Positions 8,226 through 15,746 of a stretch of 64,000 bases of DNA are shown here, in pieces. Both the position numbers and the translations under genes were made by a program. The notes under the pieces are model-generated. The model searched no databases, was not told the DNA's origin, and worked only from the letters and a program-made list of their open reading frames with translations. This stretch comes from Massilia soli (lineage in GTDB: Bacteria; Pseudomonadota; Gammaproteobacteria; Burkholderiales; Burkholderiaceae_D): NCBI RefSeq assembly GCF_016809835.1, contig NZ_JAFBIL020000008.1:186001-250000 (forward strand), in the 5' to 3' direction. The stretch's first letter is position 1, and the number at the start of each line of letters is the position of its first letter.

Positions 8226-8738
8226 ATGGCAACCTTCACGACCCGCCTCCTCGCCGCCGCCGCACTCGCGCTCGCCATGCTGGCGCCTGCCGCCTCGGCG
8301 GCCGAGCCTTCCGTCATCTACGTGGTCCGCCATGGCGAAAAGACCGGCAACGACGGCGACCCGGACCTGACCGCGAAAGGACGGATTCGCGCGGCCAACA
8401 TCGCGACGATGCTGAAACACACCGGCATTCGCCGGATCTACACCAGCAAGACCGCGCGCACCCGCCAGACCGCGGCCCCGGCCGCCGCCCTGCTCGGGCT
8501 GCCGGTGAGCGAGTACGACGCGCGCCAGCCCGAGGAAATGGTCGAGCAGCTCAGGCTGGCCGGCGGCAACGCGCTGGTGGTCGGCCACTCGAACACGGTG
8601 GGCAAGCTGGTCAGCCTGCTGGGCGGCCAGCCGGGCAGCGCGATCGGCGACGATGAATACGACCGCCTGTACCAGCTGGTCAGGGGTCACGACGGCAGCG
8701 TGACGACCATCTTGCTCAGCTCGCCGCCAGCGCACTAG
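8226..8738 (+). CDS. Exported SixA-like histidine phosphatase
   Basis: A 170-residue protein of the histidine phosphatase superfamily. A cleavable signal peptide is clear (residues 1-26, hydrophobic core LLAAAALALAMLAPAASA, Ala-rich cleavage). The catalytic VVRHGEK motif (H36) follows at once, and the second catalytic histidine is in VVGHSNT. The arginine of TSKTARTRQTA also fits the active site. The substrate is unknown, and a periplasmic phosphatase is the safest call. The ribosome-binding site is AGGAT upstream of the ATG. It is divergent from nasT and has no obvious functional link to it. Confidence 0.85.
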   Translation: MATFTTRLLAAAALALAMLAPAASAAEPSVIYVVRHGEKTGNDGDPDLTAKGRIRAANIATMLKHTGIRRIYTSKTARTRQTAAPAAALLGLPVSEYDARQPEEMVEQLRLAGGNALVVGHSNTVGKLVSLLGGQPGSAIGDDEYDRLYQLVRGHDGSVTTILLSSPPAH

Positions 8739-8828
8739 CCGAGTCGCGCGCCCTGTTTGCGCGCGCCAGTTTTCGTGCGCCGCTCCTCGGCGTAAAATTG
8801 CCGGCATTGGATTTCGAGGAGCCGCGCC

Positions 8829-9902
8829 ATGCCGATGCCATGCGACACGCCTCGCGCGCACGCCGCGCCGAGCGGCCCGCGTGCTGCGGTGCCGCTGGAA
8901 GCGAAGCTGGCCTTCCTGCGCCAGCCCGCCAGCTATCCAGAACCCGCTTACCGCGTCGAGACCGTCGAAACCCACATGGCCTGGGTATTCCTGACCAGCC
9001 ATCACGCGTACAAGCTGAAAAAGCCGGTGTACTACGACGACATCGATTTCCGCAGCGTCGCGGCACGCCATCATTTTTGCGCCGAAGAACTGCGCCTGAA
9101 CCGGCGCCTGGCGCCCGATGTCTACCTGGGCCTGGTCCCGCTGACCCTGGCCGACAGCGGCTACCTGGCACTGGGCGGCGACGGCGAGATCGTCGACTGG
9201 CTGGTGCGCATGCGCCGGCTGCCGCACCAGTTCATGCTCGACCATATTGTGCGCCACGGCCGCGCCGGCGTGCGCGACATGCACGCGATCGCCGCGCGCC
9301 TGGTGGAATTTTTCCAGTCGCTGGCGCCCATCGATATCGACGGCTCGGCCTACCGCGAGCGCTACGCGCGCCAGATCGCCGCCTGCGCCCACGAACTGCT
9401 GCAGCCCGCCTACCACCTGCCGGCCGCCCATGTGCGGCTGGTGTGCCACCGCCAGCACAGCGCGCTCGACCGGCTGGCCGCGCGCATCGACTGGCGCGTG
9501 GCCGACGGCTTCGTGGTCGAAGGCCACGGCGACCTACGGCCGGAACATATCTGCCTGTACCCGACGCCGGTGGTGATCGATTGCCTCGAATTCTCGCGTC
9601 CCCTGCGGGTGCTCGACCGCGCCGATGAGATCGCCTTCCTCGCGCTTGAGACCGAACGGCTGGGCGCGCCCGCGCTGGGCGCGGCCCTGGTGCAGCACTA
9701 CCGCGCCGTGTCGCACGACCGGCCGCCGCCGGGCCTGCTGCACTTCTACCAGAGCTACCGCGCCATCGTGCGCGCCGCGCTGGCCGTCGCGCACCTGAAG
9801 GAAGCGCAGTTCCGCTACTCGCCCAAATGGGCGGCCATCGCGATGCACTACCTGCAGCTGGCCGAACGCCACCAGAACTGGCGCGCACGCGCCGCTGGCT
9901 AG
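8829..9902 (+). CDS. APH-fold phosphotransferase-like protein (COG2187 type)
   Basis: A 357-residue cytoplasmic protein of the aminoglycoside-phosphotransferase/choline-kinase-like fold. The nucleotide-binding lysine region is HAYKLKKPVYYD. The catalytic loop is VEGHGDLRPEHICL, with the Asp of HGD, and the metal-binding segment is VVIDCLEFSRPLRVLD. This arrangement is seen in the COG2187 group, often annotated as a gluconokinase-like or AAA-linked protein, whose substrate is not established. The start has a good AGGAG site seven bases upstream. The gene ends convergently, overlapping the hydrolase gene by 4 bp. Drug resistance should not be inferred from the fold. Confidence 0.75.
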   Translation: MPMPCDTPRAHAAPSGPRAAVPLEAKLAFLRQPASYPEPAYRVETVETHMAWVFLTSHHAYKLKKPVYYDDIDFRSVAARHHFCAEELRLNRRLAPDVYLGLVPLTLADSGYLALGGDGEIVDWLVRMRRLPHQFMLDHIVRHGRAGVRDMHAIAARLVEFFQSLAPIDIDGSAYRERYARQIAACAHELLQPAYHLPAAHVRLVCHRQHSALDRLAARIDWRVADGFVVEGHGDLRPEHICLYPTPVVIDCLEFSRPLRVLDRADEIAFLALETERLGAPALGAALVQHYRAVSHDRPPPGLLHFYQSYRAIVRAALAVAHLKEAQFRYSPKWAAIAMHYLQLAERHQNWRARAAG

Positions 9903-10561
9903 GGCACCGGCGCCGGGTCCAGCGAGCGCACGAACCAGTCGCTGGCCAGCCGCGCCACCTGCTCGAGCGCGCCGGGTTCTTCGAATAAATGGGTGGCGCC
10001 CTTCACCACCTCGAACGCCTTGCGGCATGTGAGCATCGCATACGCCGCCTTGTTGAGTTCGATCACCTGGGTATCGAGCCCGCCGACGATCAGCAAGGTC
10101 GGCGCGGACACGCGTTCGAGCGCGAACGAGCCGGCAAGGTCGGGCCGCCCGCCGCGCGAGACCACGGCATACACCGGGAAGCTGGCGCCGGCGGCCAGCT
10201 GCAGCGCCGCGGCCGCGCCGGTGCTCGCGCCGAACAGCCCCAGCGGCAAGTGGCGCGTGTCGCGGTCCCCGGCCAGCCAGCTGGCGGCCATCTCCAGCCG
10301 CCGGACCAGCAAGGCGATATCGAAGCGGGCCCGGGTGCTCGGCGCTTCGGGCGGGGTCAGCAGGTCCATCAGCAACGTGGCCAGCCCGGCCTTGCGCAAG
10401 GCCGCCGCCACGGTGTTGTTGCGCGGGCTCAGGCGGCCACTGCCGCTGCCGTGGGCGAACAGCACCACCGCCCGGGCCTGTCGGGGCAGCGCCAGCAGGC
10501 CCTCGACGGACTGGCCGTCGATCGGCAGGCTGACCAGTTCCTTGCGTACCAGGCCGGTCAT
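9899..10561 (-). CDS. Alpha/beta hydrolase (dienelactone hydrolase-like)
   Basis: A 220-residue alpha/beta-hydrolase. The oxyanion region is VVLFAHGSGSGR, the nucleophile elbow is GLFGASTGAAAAL (Ser in GASTG), the acid is in LIVGGLDTQV and the histidine in KGATHLFEEPG. There is no signal peptide, so it is cytoplasmic. Its ATG overlaps the stop of the PRPP synthetase gene (ATGA), so the two are translationally coupled. Such hydrolases are often found beside phosphoribosyltransferase/PRPP genes in proteobacteria, but the substrate is unknown. Confidence 0.82.
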   Translation of the reverse strand: MTGLVRKELVSLPIDGQSVEGLLALPRQARAVVLFAHGSGSGRLSPRNNTVAAALRKAGLATLLMDLLTPPEAPSTRARFDIALLVRRLEMAASWLAGDRDTRHLPLGLFGASTGAAAALQLAAGASFPVYAVVSRGGRPDLAGSFALERVSAPTLLIVGGLDTQVIELNKAAYAMLTCRKAFEVVKGATHLFEEPGALEQVARLASDWFVRSLDPAPVP

Positions 10562-11544
10562 GGCCGTGCTGCCGAAAAGCCGTCGTGCAAGCGGGTGATT
10601 GCCTCGCCAAACAGCGCTGCGCTGCTGACGACGGCAAGCCTGGATCCCAGCCCGGCAGCGCCTGCACGCCCGGGCGCGATGCTGTCGCTGACGACGATTT
10701 GCTGCAGCAGCGGGTCGCCCAGCACGGCGCTGGCCTGGCCATTGAACAGGCCGTGGGTGGCGATCGCGATCACGCTGCTGGCGCCGTTATCGCGGCAGGC
10801 AGCCGCGGCGCGCGCCAGCGTGGTGCCGGTGCTGATCATGTCGTCGAACAGGATGGCGGTATGGCCGCGCACGTCGCCGACCAGCATGCTGCCGCTGACG
10901 ACGCCGGCGCTGCGGTATTTCTCGGCGCATGCCATGCCGACCGGCCGGCCAAGCGCTTCGGCCAGGCCAACCCGGAACGCTTCGGCGCGCTTGATGCCGC
11001 CGGCGTCGGGCGCGACCACCGCGACCGCGACGCCGGCCAGCTGCGGCAGCAGAAACTTGATGAACAGGCCATGCGCTTCGAGATGCATGGTGCGGCAGCG
11101 AAACGCGTTCTGGAAGGCCGACAGGTTGTGGACGTCGAGCGTCACGACCGCATCGGCGCCGGCCGACTCGAACATGCAGGCGACATAGCGCGTCGTGACG
11201 GGGTCGTGTTCGCGGGTCTGGCGGTCCTTGCGCGAATAGGCCAGGTAGGGCGCCACGGCGGTGACGCTGGCGGCGCCGGCATCCCGGAGCGCGCCGATGA
11301 AGAACAGCAGCCGGCACAGCTTGTCGCTGGCGCTTTCGCCGCCATCGGCATGCAGCGAATGGATCACGTACACATCGCGGCCGCGTACCTCGTCAAGCGG
11401 GCGGGTCTTGTGCTCGCCATCTTCGAACTCGCGCTCTTCGTGGCGGCCGAGCGCCATGCCCAGGTGCTGCGCGACGCGCTCGCCGAAGGCGCGGCTGGCG
11501 TGCAGGGCAAACAGGCAGAGACTGTCGTCGATCAGGGTAGGCAT
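10558..11544 (-). CDS. Ribose-phosphate pyrophosphokinase, divergent paralogue
   Basis: A 328-residue member of the PRPP synthetase family (ribose 5-phosphate plus ATP gives PRPP plus AMP). The PRPP loop ILFDDMISTGTT, the flexible-loop region YSRKDRQTREHDP and the conserved VAPDAGGIKRAEAF segment are all present. The catalytic-loop and flexible-loop residues differ from the usual bacterial housekeeping Prs (YARQDRK), so this is probably a second, specialised copy. The frame is open for 29 more codons upstream, but the chosen ATG has a GAGGAG site and gives the family length. It forms a two-gene unit with the hydrolase. Confidence 0.86.
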   Translation of the reverse strand: MPTLIDDSLCLFALHASRAFGERVAQHLGMALGRHEEREFEDGEHKTRPLDEVRGRDVYVIHSLHADGGESASDKLCRLLFFIGALRDAGAASVTAVAPYLAYSRKDRQTREHDPVTTRYVACMFESAGADAVVTLDVHNLSAFQNAFRCRTMHLEAHGLFIKFLLPQLAGVAVAVVAPDAGGIKRAEAFRVGLAEALGRPVGMACAEKYRSAGVVSGSMLVGDVRGHTAILFDDMISTGTTLARAAAACRDNGASSVIAIATHGLFNGQASAVLGDPLLQQIVVSDSIAPGRAGAAGLGSRLAVVSSAALFGEAITRLHDGFSAARP

Positions 11545-11619
11545 GCGCTCCTCGCCAAAGCCCTCAGGATAGGCGGGCGCCCGATGGCGGATTTGACGGC
11601 GCTCAAGCGCGCGCGGCGC

Positions 11620-11661
11620 AAAAAAAAACAACGCCCGGCTGCGATACTGCCAGCCGGGCGT
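11620..11661 (-). terminator. Rho-independent terminator of the porin gene
   Basis: Perfect 11-bp stem ACGCCCGGCTG/CAGCCGGGCGT with a nine-base loop. On the minus strand it is followed by TG and nine T residues. It lies 24 bp after the porin stop codon. Confidence 0.93.
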
Positions 11662-11685
11662 CGTGGGGTACAGCCTCAGGAACGA

Positions 11686-12765
11686 TTAGAACGTGTGGCG
11701 GATGCCTGCGTTGTAAGCGGTATCGCCGGAGCCGACGTCGCTGTTGTTGCCGACGGTGTAGCTCGCGCCGTTCTTGTTCTTGATCTTGCCGTACGAGGTG
11801 TACAGGCTGGTGCGCTTCGACAGCGCACGGGTCAGGCCCACTGCCCACTGGTCGGCGTCCTGGTTGAACGCGCTACGGTCGTCCTTGCGGATGAACGAGG
11901 CGATCAGCGCGTTCGCGCCGAACGGCACCTGGGCGCCGATCAGCATGTCGCGGCTGTCGAGCGAGGCCACCGGTGCCAGCGCGCGGCCGAACGGGTTGCT
12001 GGCGTTAGGCAGCGGCGAGCTGTTGAGCCCTTCGTTGATGCCGTAAGCAGCGTAGGCCTTGGCGACACCGAAGTCGTAGTTGGCGGCCAGCAGCGTGTTG
12101 CGGCCGATCTGGCGATCTTGCACGATAGCGCCGACGGCCAGGTCGTTGTTGCGGTGATTGTGTGCCAGGCGTGCGTTCAGCTTGCCTGCGCCGAACGACA
12201 GTGCGGCGCCGATCTGGCGGCCGGCGATGCTGTTGCCGCCCTGCTCAGCCAGGCTGTACGACAGCTCGCCCGAGAAACCGTTGACCACTGGCGACACATA
12301 CACCACCGCGTTGCTGGTGCGGGTGTTGACGCCGGCGGTCGGCAGCAGGTTCTTGGCGCTGCCTGCATAGCCGGCCATGAACGGGTCGGCGACCTGGCTC
12401 ACGGCGTTGTAGTAAGGGGTGTACTGGCGGCCCAGCGTCAGGGTGCCGGCGGCGCCCTTCAGGCCGACGTAGGCCTGGCGGTTGAAGATCGAGCCGGCGA
12501 CGTCGCTGGCGCCGGTGTCGAGGCGGTAGCCCGTTTCCAGCAGGAACAGCGCGGAAACGCCGTTGCCCAGGTCTTCGGTGCCGCGGAAGCCCAGGCGCGA
12601 AGCCGAGCCCACGCCGCTGCTGATGTTGGTGGCCGAACCGTTGACGCCGCCCGACTCGCGCACGATACCCGCATCGACGATACCGTAGATGGTGACCGAC
12701 GACTGCGCCTGTGCGAGGCCTGAGAATGCGCCCAGAATGGCGATGGCGGTGAGAGTCTTTTTCAT
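11686..12765 (-). CDS. General porin (Gram-negative porin, OmpC/Bcs type)
   Basis: A 359-residue outer-membrane trimeric porin that lets small hydrophilic solutes through. The signal peptide is residues 1-20 (MKKTLTAIAILGAFSGLAQA), and the mature protein begins QSSVTIYGIVDAGI, the usual start of betaproteobacterial porins. The segment SRLGFRGTEDLGNG and the constriction-loop region are typical. The protein ends in the aromatic residue Phe (GIRHTF), as needed for recognition by the BAM machinery. It is a stand-alone gene with its own promoter and terminator. Confidence 0.95.
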   Translation of the reverse strand: MKKTLTAIAILGAFSGLAQAQSSVTIYGIVDAGIVRESGGVNGSATNISSGVGSASRLGFRGTEDLGNGVSALFLLETGYRLDTGASDVAGSIFNRQAYVGLKGAAGTLTLGRQYTPYYNAVSQVADPFMAGYAGSAKNLLPTAGVNTRTSNAVVYVSPVVNGFSGELSYSLAEQGGNSIAGRQIGAALSFGAGKLNARLAHNHRNNDLAVGAIVQDRQIGRNTLLAANYDFGVAKAYAAYGINEGLNSSPLPNASNPFGRALAPVASLDSRDMLIGAQVPFGANALIASFIRKDDRSAFNQDADQWAVGLTRALSKRTSLYTSYGKIKNKNGASYTVGNNSDVGSGDTAYNAGIRHTF

Positions 12766-12798
12766 GTTTCTTAACTTCTGTGTTTTTGAGGAGCCAGT

Positions 12799-12827
12799 AT
12801 GATAGGCGCTGCTTGGCAGTCCGGCAA
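12799..12827 (-). promoter_or_regulatory. Sigma-70 promoter of the porin gene
   Basis: On the minus strand TTGCCG, a 17-bp spacer and TATCAT give a near-consensus -35/-10 pair. The predicted start is near 12792, leaving a leader of about 27 bases before the porin ATG. Confidence 0.7.
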
Positions 12828-12919
12828 TGCGTACTCATACTTAGTAACAACTTTCCGTTGGCCCCCTACCACGCCGCTGTCGTCCGGCAAGCTTGCCCCA
12901 AAGACGATAAGATTGACCA

Positions 12920-14152
12920 ATGGACAACCTTAGCCACTCCGTCACCGGCCTTGCCGTCGGCGAACTCATCTCACGCAGCCTGCCGCCGGAAGCCGACGAC
13001 GACAGCCAGCGCACGCGCCGCCGCTTGTTGCTGGTGTCGTGCTGGGCGGCCAGCAACTTCCCCGACCTCGACCTGGTGTTGACGCCGCTGCTGCCGGCGC
13101 CGCTTGGCTACCTGCTGCATCACCGCGGGCACACCCACACCTTGCTGTATGCATTGCCGCAAGCCATGCTGCTCGCCGCGCTGCTGTGGCTGCTGTGGCC
13201 GAACGCCCGCACGCTGCTGGCGCGCAGCGCACCGGCGCGCCGCGGCCTGCTGCTGGCGATCGGCGCCGGTTTCCTGCTGCACCTGTCGATGGACTGGCTG
13301 AACTCGTACGGCATCCATCCCTTCTATCCGCTCGACCCGCGCTGGTTCTACGGCGACATGGTGTTCATCATCGAGCCGGTATTCTGGATCGCCTTCGGCG
13401 TGCCGCTGGCCTTGATGGCCACGCGCCGGATCTCCAGGCTGGTGTTGCTTGGCATGCTGATCGGCGTGCCGGCGATATTTACCTTCAGCGGCCATTTGCA
13501 TCCGGTCTCGACCGCCGTGCTGGTGCTGCTGGCTGCCGCGGCCGGCGTGCTGCAGCGGCGCGCCGGGGCCGCCGGCAGGCAAGGATTGCTGGCCGCGCTG
13601 GCAACGGCGCTGGTTTTCATCGGCGTGCAGGCGTGGTCGTCCGGCGCCGGCAAGCGCGCGATCACGGCGCAGCTGGAGCGGCGCGATCCCGGCACCCGCG
13701 TTGCCGACGTGGCGATGTCGGCGTTTCCGTCGAACCCCTTGTGCTGGGCGTTTGTGGCGGTGGAACACCAGGGCGCCGTGTTCCGGGTCGCGCGCGGCGT
13801 CGCCAGCATCGCGCCCGGCCTGATGGACGCGCGTTCCTGTCCGGCCGCCTTCGCCGAGCGCGCGGCGCAGCGCGCGCTGTCGCCGGCGGTGGCGGTGGTG
13901 TGGGAACACGAGCGGCCGCTGGCCGAACTGCGCGGCCTGCAGCGGCAGGACTGCAGCGTCGATGCCTGGCTGCGTTTTGCGCGCGCTCCCGTGCTCAACG
14001 CCGGCAACGCGACCGATGCGCGCTATGGGGTCGATCCGGACAGCAATTTCTCGACCATACGCCACGCCGATTTCGCCGGCCAGCCCTGCCCGTCCGGCAT
14101 CCCGAAGTGGACTCATCCGCGCTCAGACCTGCTGGGTATCAATCCCGGTTAG
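12920..14152 (+). CDS. YdjM/DUF457-type membrane-bound metal-dependent hydrolase
   Basis: A 410-residue integral membrane protein. The N-terminal half carries the family's conserved His/Asp residues: DNLSHSVTGL at the start, NFPDLDLV near residue 48, HHRGHTHTLLY near 70 and HLSMDWLNSYG near 120. Four or five hydrophobic helices run between residues 70 and 240. The C-terminal 170 residues are soluble and probably face the periplasm. Family members are called inner-membrane metal-dependent hydrolases, and their substrate is not established. No strong ribosome-binding site precedes the ATG. Confidence 0.8.
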   Translation: MDNLSHSVTGLAVGELISRSLPPEADDDSQRTRRRLLLVSCWAASNFPDLDLVLTPLLPAPLGYLLHHRGHTHTLLYALPQAMLLAALLWLLWPNARTLLARSAPARRGLLLAIGAGFLLHLSMDWLNSYGIHPFYPLDPRWFYGDMVFIIEPVFWIAFGVPLALMATRRISRLVLLGMLIGVPAIFTFSGHLHPVSTAVLVLLAAAAGVLQRRAGAAGRQGLLAALATALVFIGVQAWSSGAGKRAITAQLERRDPGTRVADVAMSAFPSNPLCWAFVAVEHQGAVFRVARGVASIAPGLMDARSCPAAFAERAAQRALSPAVAVVWEHERPLAELRGLQRQDCSVDAWLRFARAPVLNAGNATDARYGVDPDSNFSTIRHADFAGQPCPSGIPKWTHPRSDLLGINPG

Positions 14153-14208
14153 CGGGCGCCCCTCTAGAATGAACCTGGATCTGCCCGGGGGTTCATTCAG
14201 GAGAAGCC

Positions 14209-15390
14209 ATGTTGCCCAGCAAACTCGCGCGCGTCCGGTTCTTGCCCCGGACCAATTTGCGTACGGATTACCAGCATTCGGTGGCCATCTCGCTGCTGCG
14301 CGGACTGGCCGCGCTGCAGGTCGCCGCCGCCCACGTGCGCGCCCAGTTCTATCCCGGCCTGTCGACCATCGCCGACCCCTCGGCCGGCTACCAGCTGCTG
14401 GCCTTCGTGACCGGCTTCGCGCACCAGGCGGTGGTGATCTTCTTCCTGCTGTCCGGCTGGCTGGTTGGCGGCAGCCTGATGAACAAGCTCGAGCAGCCGC
14501 ACGCGATGCTGGCGTACTGCATCGACCGGATCAGCCGGCTGTGGATCGTGCTGGTGCCGGCCTTTGCCGTGTCGCTGCTGATCGGCCTGTTCGTCGGCGA
14601 GCTTGGCTCCTGGCGCGCCGGCGGCCCGATCCCGCAGGCGTACGCGCCGCTGACCTTCATCGGCAACATGTTCGGCCTGCAGGACCTGGCAGTGCCGCGC
14701 TACGGCGGCAACTTCGCGCTGTGGAGCCTGACCTACGAAACCTGGTACTACGCGATGTTCCCGCTTGCCGTGCTGATGTTCGCCAGGCCCGGCGCCTTCG
14801 CCAAGGCGGCGTCGGCCGTCGCGCTGGCCGTCATCGCCTGGCACCTGAACGCGGCGATCTTGCTGTACTTCACGCTGTGGCTGATGGGCGCGGGCTTCTC
14901 GCGCATCCACATCCACGCCGGGCGCCCACTGCAATTTGGCTGCGGCGCGCTGTTCGTGCTGGTCGCGGTGTGGTTCCGCCTCAATGGCAGCAACAATATT
15001 TTGACGGAGGAATCCTACCTGCAGGACTTGCTGTACGGCCTGCTGTTCCTGGTGCTGCTGTGCAGCCTGCAGACCAGGGTGGCGCCGGGCGACGTGCTGA
15101 TGCTCCGGCTCGGGCGGATCGGCAACTTCTTTGCCGAATTCTCGTTCAGCCTGTACGTCATCCACGTGCCGCTGATCTTCCTGCTGCGCCATGTGAACCA
15201 GCGCCAGTTCGGCATTACCCAGCTCGACCCGGCCAGCCTGTCGGACTTCGGCGTGTATCTGTCGCTGGTGGTGGTGATCGTGCTGCTGGCCTGGCTGTTC
15301 CACCTGCCGTTCGAGGCGCAAACCTACCGCCTGCGGCGGCGCCTGAAGGGCTGGCTGCTGCCGCCGCTGGCGGCTCAGAACATCGCGTAG
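14209..15390 (+). CDS. Acyltransferase 3 family membrane protein
   Basis: A 393-residue integral membrane O-acyltransferase with about ten hydrophobic segments. The catalytic region is SLLRGLAALQVAAAHVRAQF, with the conserved His of helix 1, followed by FFLLSGWLVGG, a family hallmark. These enzymes acetylate or succinylate polysaccharides or lipids at the membrane. The start follows a GGAG site at good distance. It ends convergently and overlaps the next gene's end by 16 bp. The neighbouring carbamoyltransferase and SGNH-hydrolase genes suggest a shared role in decorating a surface or secreted glycan, but that is inference. Confidence 0.87.
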   Translation: MLPSKLARVRFLPRTNLRTDYQHSVAISLLRGLAALQVAAAHVRAQFYPGLSTIADPSAGYQLLAFVTGFAHQAVVIFFLLSGWLVGGSLMNKLEQPHAMLAYCIDRISRLWIVLVPAFAVSLLIGLFVGELGSWRAGGPIPQAYAPLTFIGNMFGLQDLAVPRYGGNFALWSLTYETWYYAMFPLAVLMFARPGAFAKAASAVALAVIAWHLNAAILLYFTLWLMGAGFSRIHIHAGRPLQFGCGALFVLVAVWFRLNGSNNILTEESYLQDLLYGLLFLVLLCSLQTRVAPGDVLMLRLGRIGNFFAEFSFSLYVIHVPLIFLLRHVNQRQFGITQLDPASLSDFGVYLSLVVVIVLLAWLFHLPFEAQTYRLRRRLKGWLLPPLAAQNIA

Positions 15391-15746
15391 ACGTAGGGCG
15401 ACGGCGCCTCGGCGGCGCTGCCAGCTTGCAGCAGCGGCCGCGCAGCGGCGGCATCGGCGGCGATACGCCCGGCCTGCCCTGCCAGTTCGGTACGGCCGAG
15501 CGTGTTCCAGTGCGCGGCCAGCCTCAGAGCGAGCTCGGCCGGATCGGCACAGGCCGCGCTGGCAAAGTCGTCGTGGGTCATGGCGCTGCGCCGGCGCCGC
15601 ACGTAGTAGCTCAGCCATGTCACGTCCGGCGCCAGCGGGAATGCCTGGACACCGGCGGCCTCCATGCGCTGCGATATCGGCAGCAGCACCTCGTCGAACA
15701 GCGTTCCCATCAGCTGCGCCAGCTGCGCTTCCTTAGTCGAGTTCAT
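15375..15746 (-). CDS. Conserved small protein following the carbamoyltransferase
   Basis: A 123-residue soluble, mostly helical protein that I do not recognise. It begins MNSTKEAQLAQLMGTL and contains WLSYYVRRRRSAMTHDD in the middle. It has no signal peptide or membrane segment. It overlaps the end of the carbamoyltransferase gene by 14 bp and codon use is normal, so it is a real third gene of that operon. It may be a partner or adaptor of the carbamoyltransferase. Confidence 0.7.
   Translation of the reverse strand: MNSTKEAQLAQLMGTLFDEVLLPISQRMEAAGVQAFPLAPDVTWLSYYVRRRRSAMTHDDFASAACADPAELALRLAAHWNTLGRTELAGQAGRIAADAAAARPLLQAGSAAEAPSPYVYAMF

Noticed and set aside
8829..9902. Aminoglycoside resistance gene
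   Set aside because: The APH fold is present, but the sequence groups by eye with COG2187-type proteins of other function; a resistance claim would not be supported.
10585..12723. 712-codon plus-strand frame across the PRPP synthetase and porin genes
   Set aside because: It crosses two convincing minus-strand genes and a terminator and has no recognisable domain.
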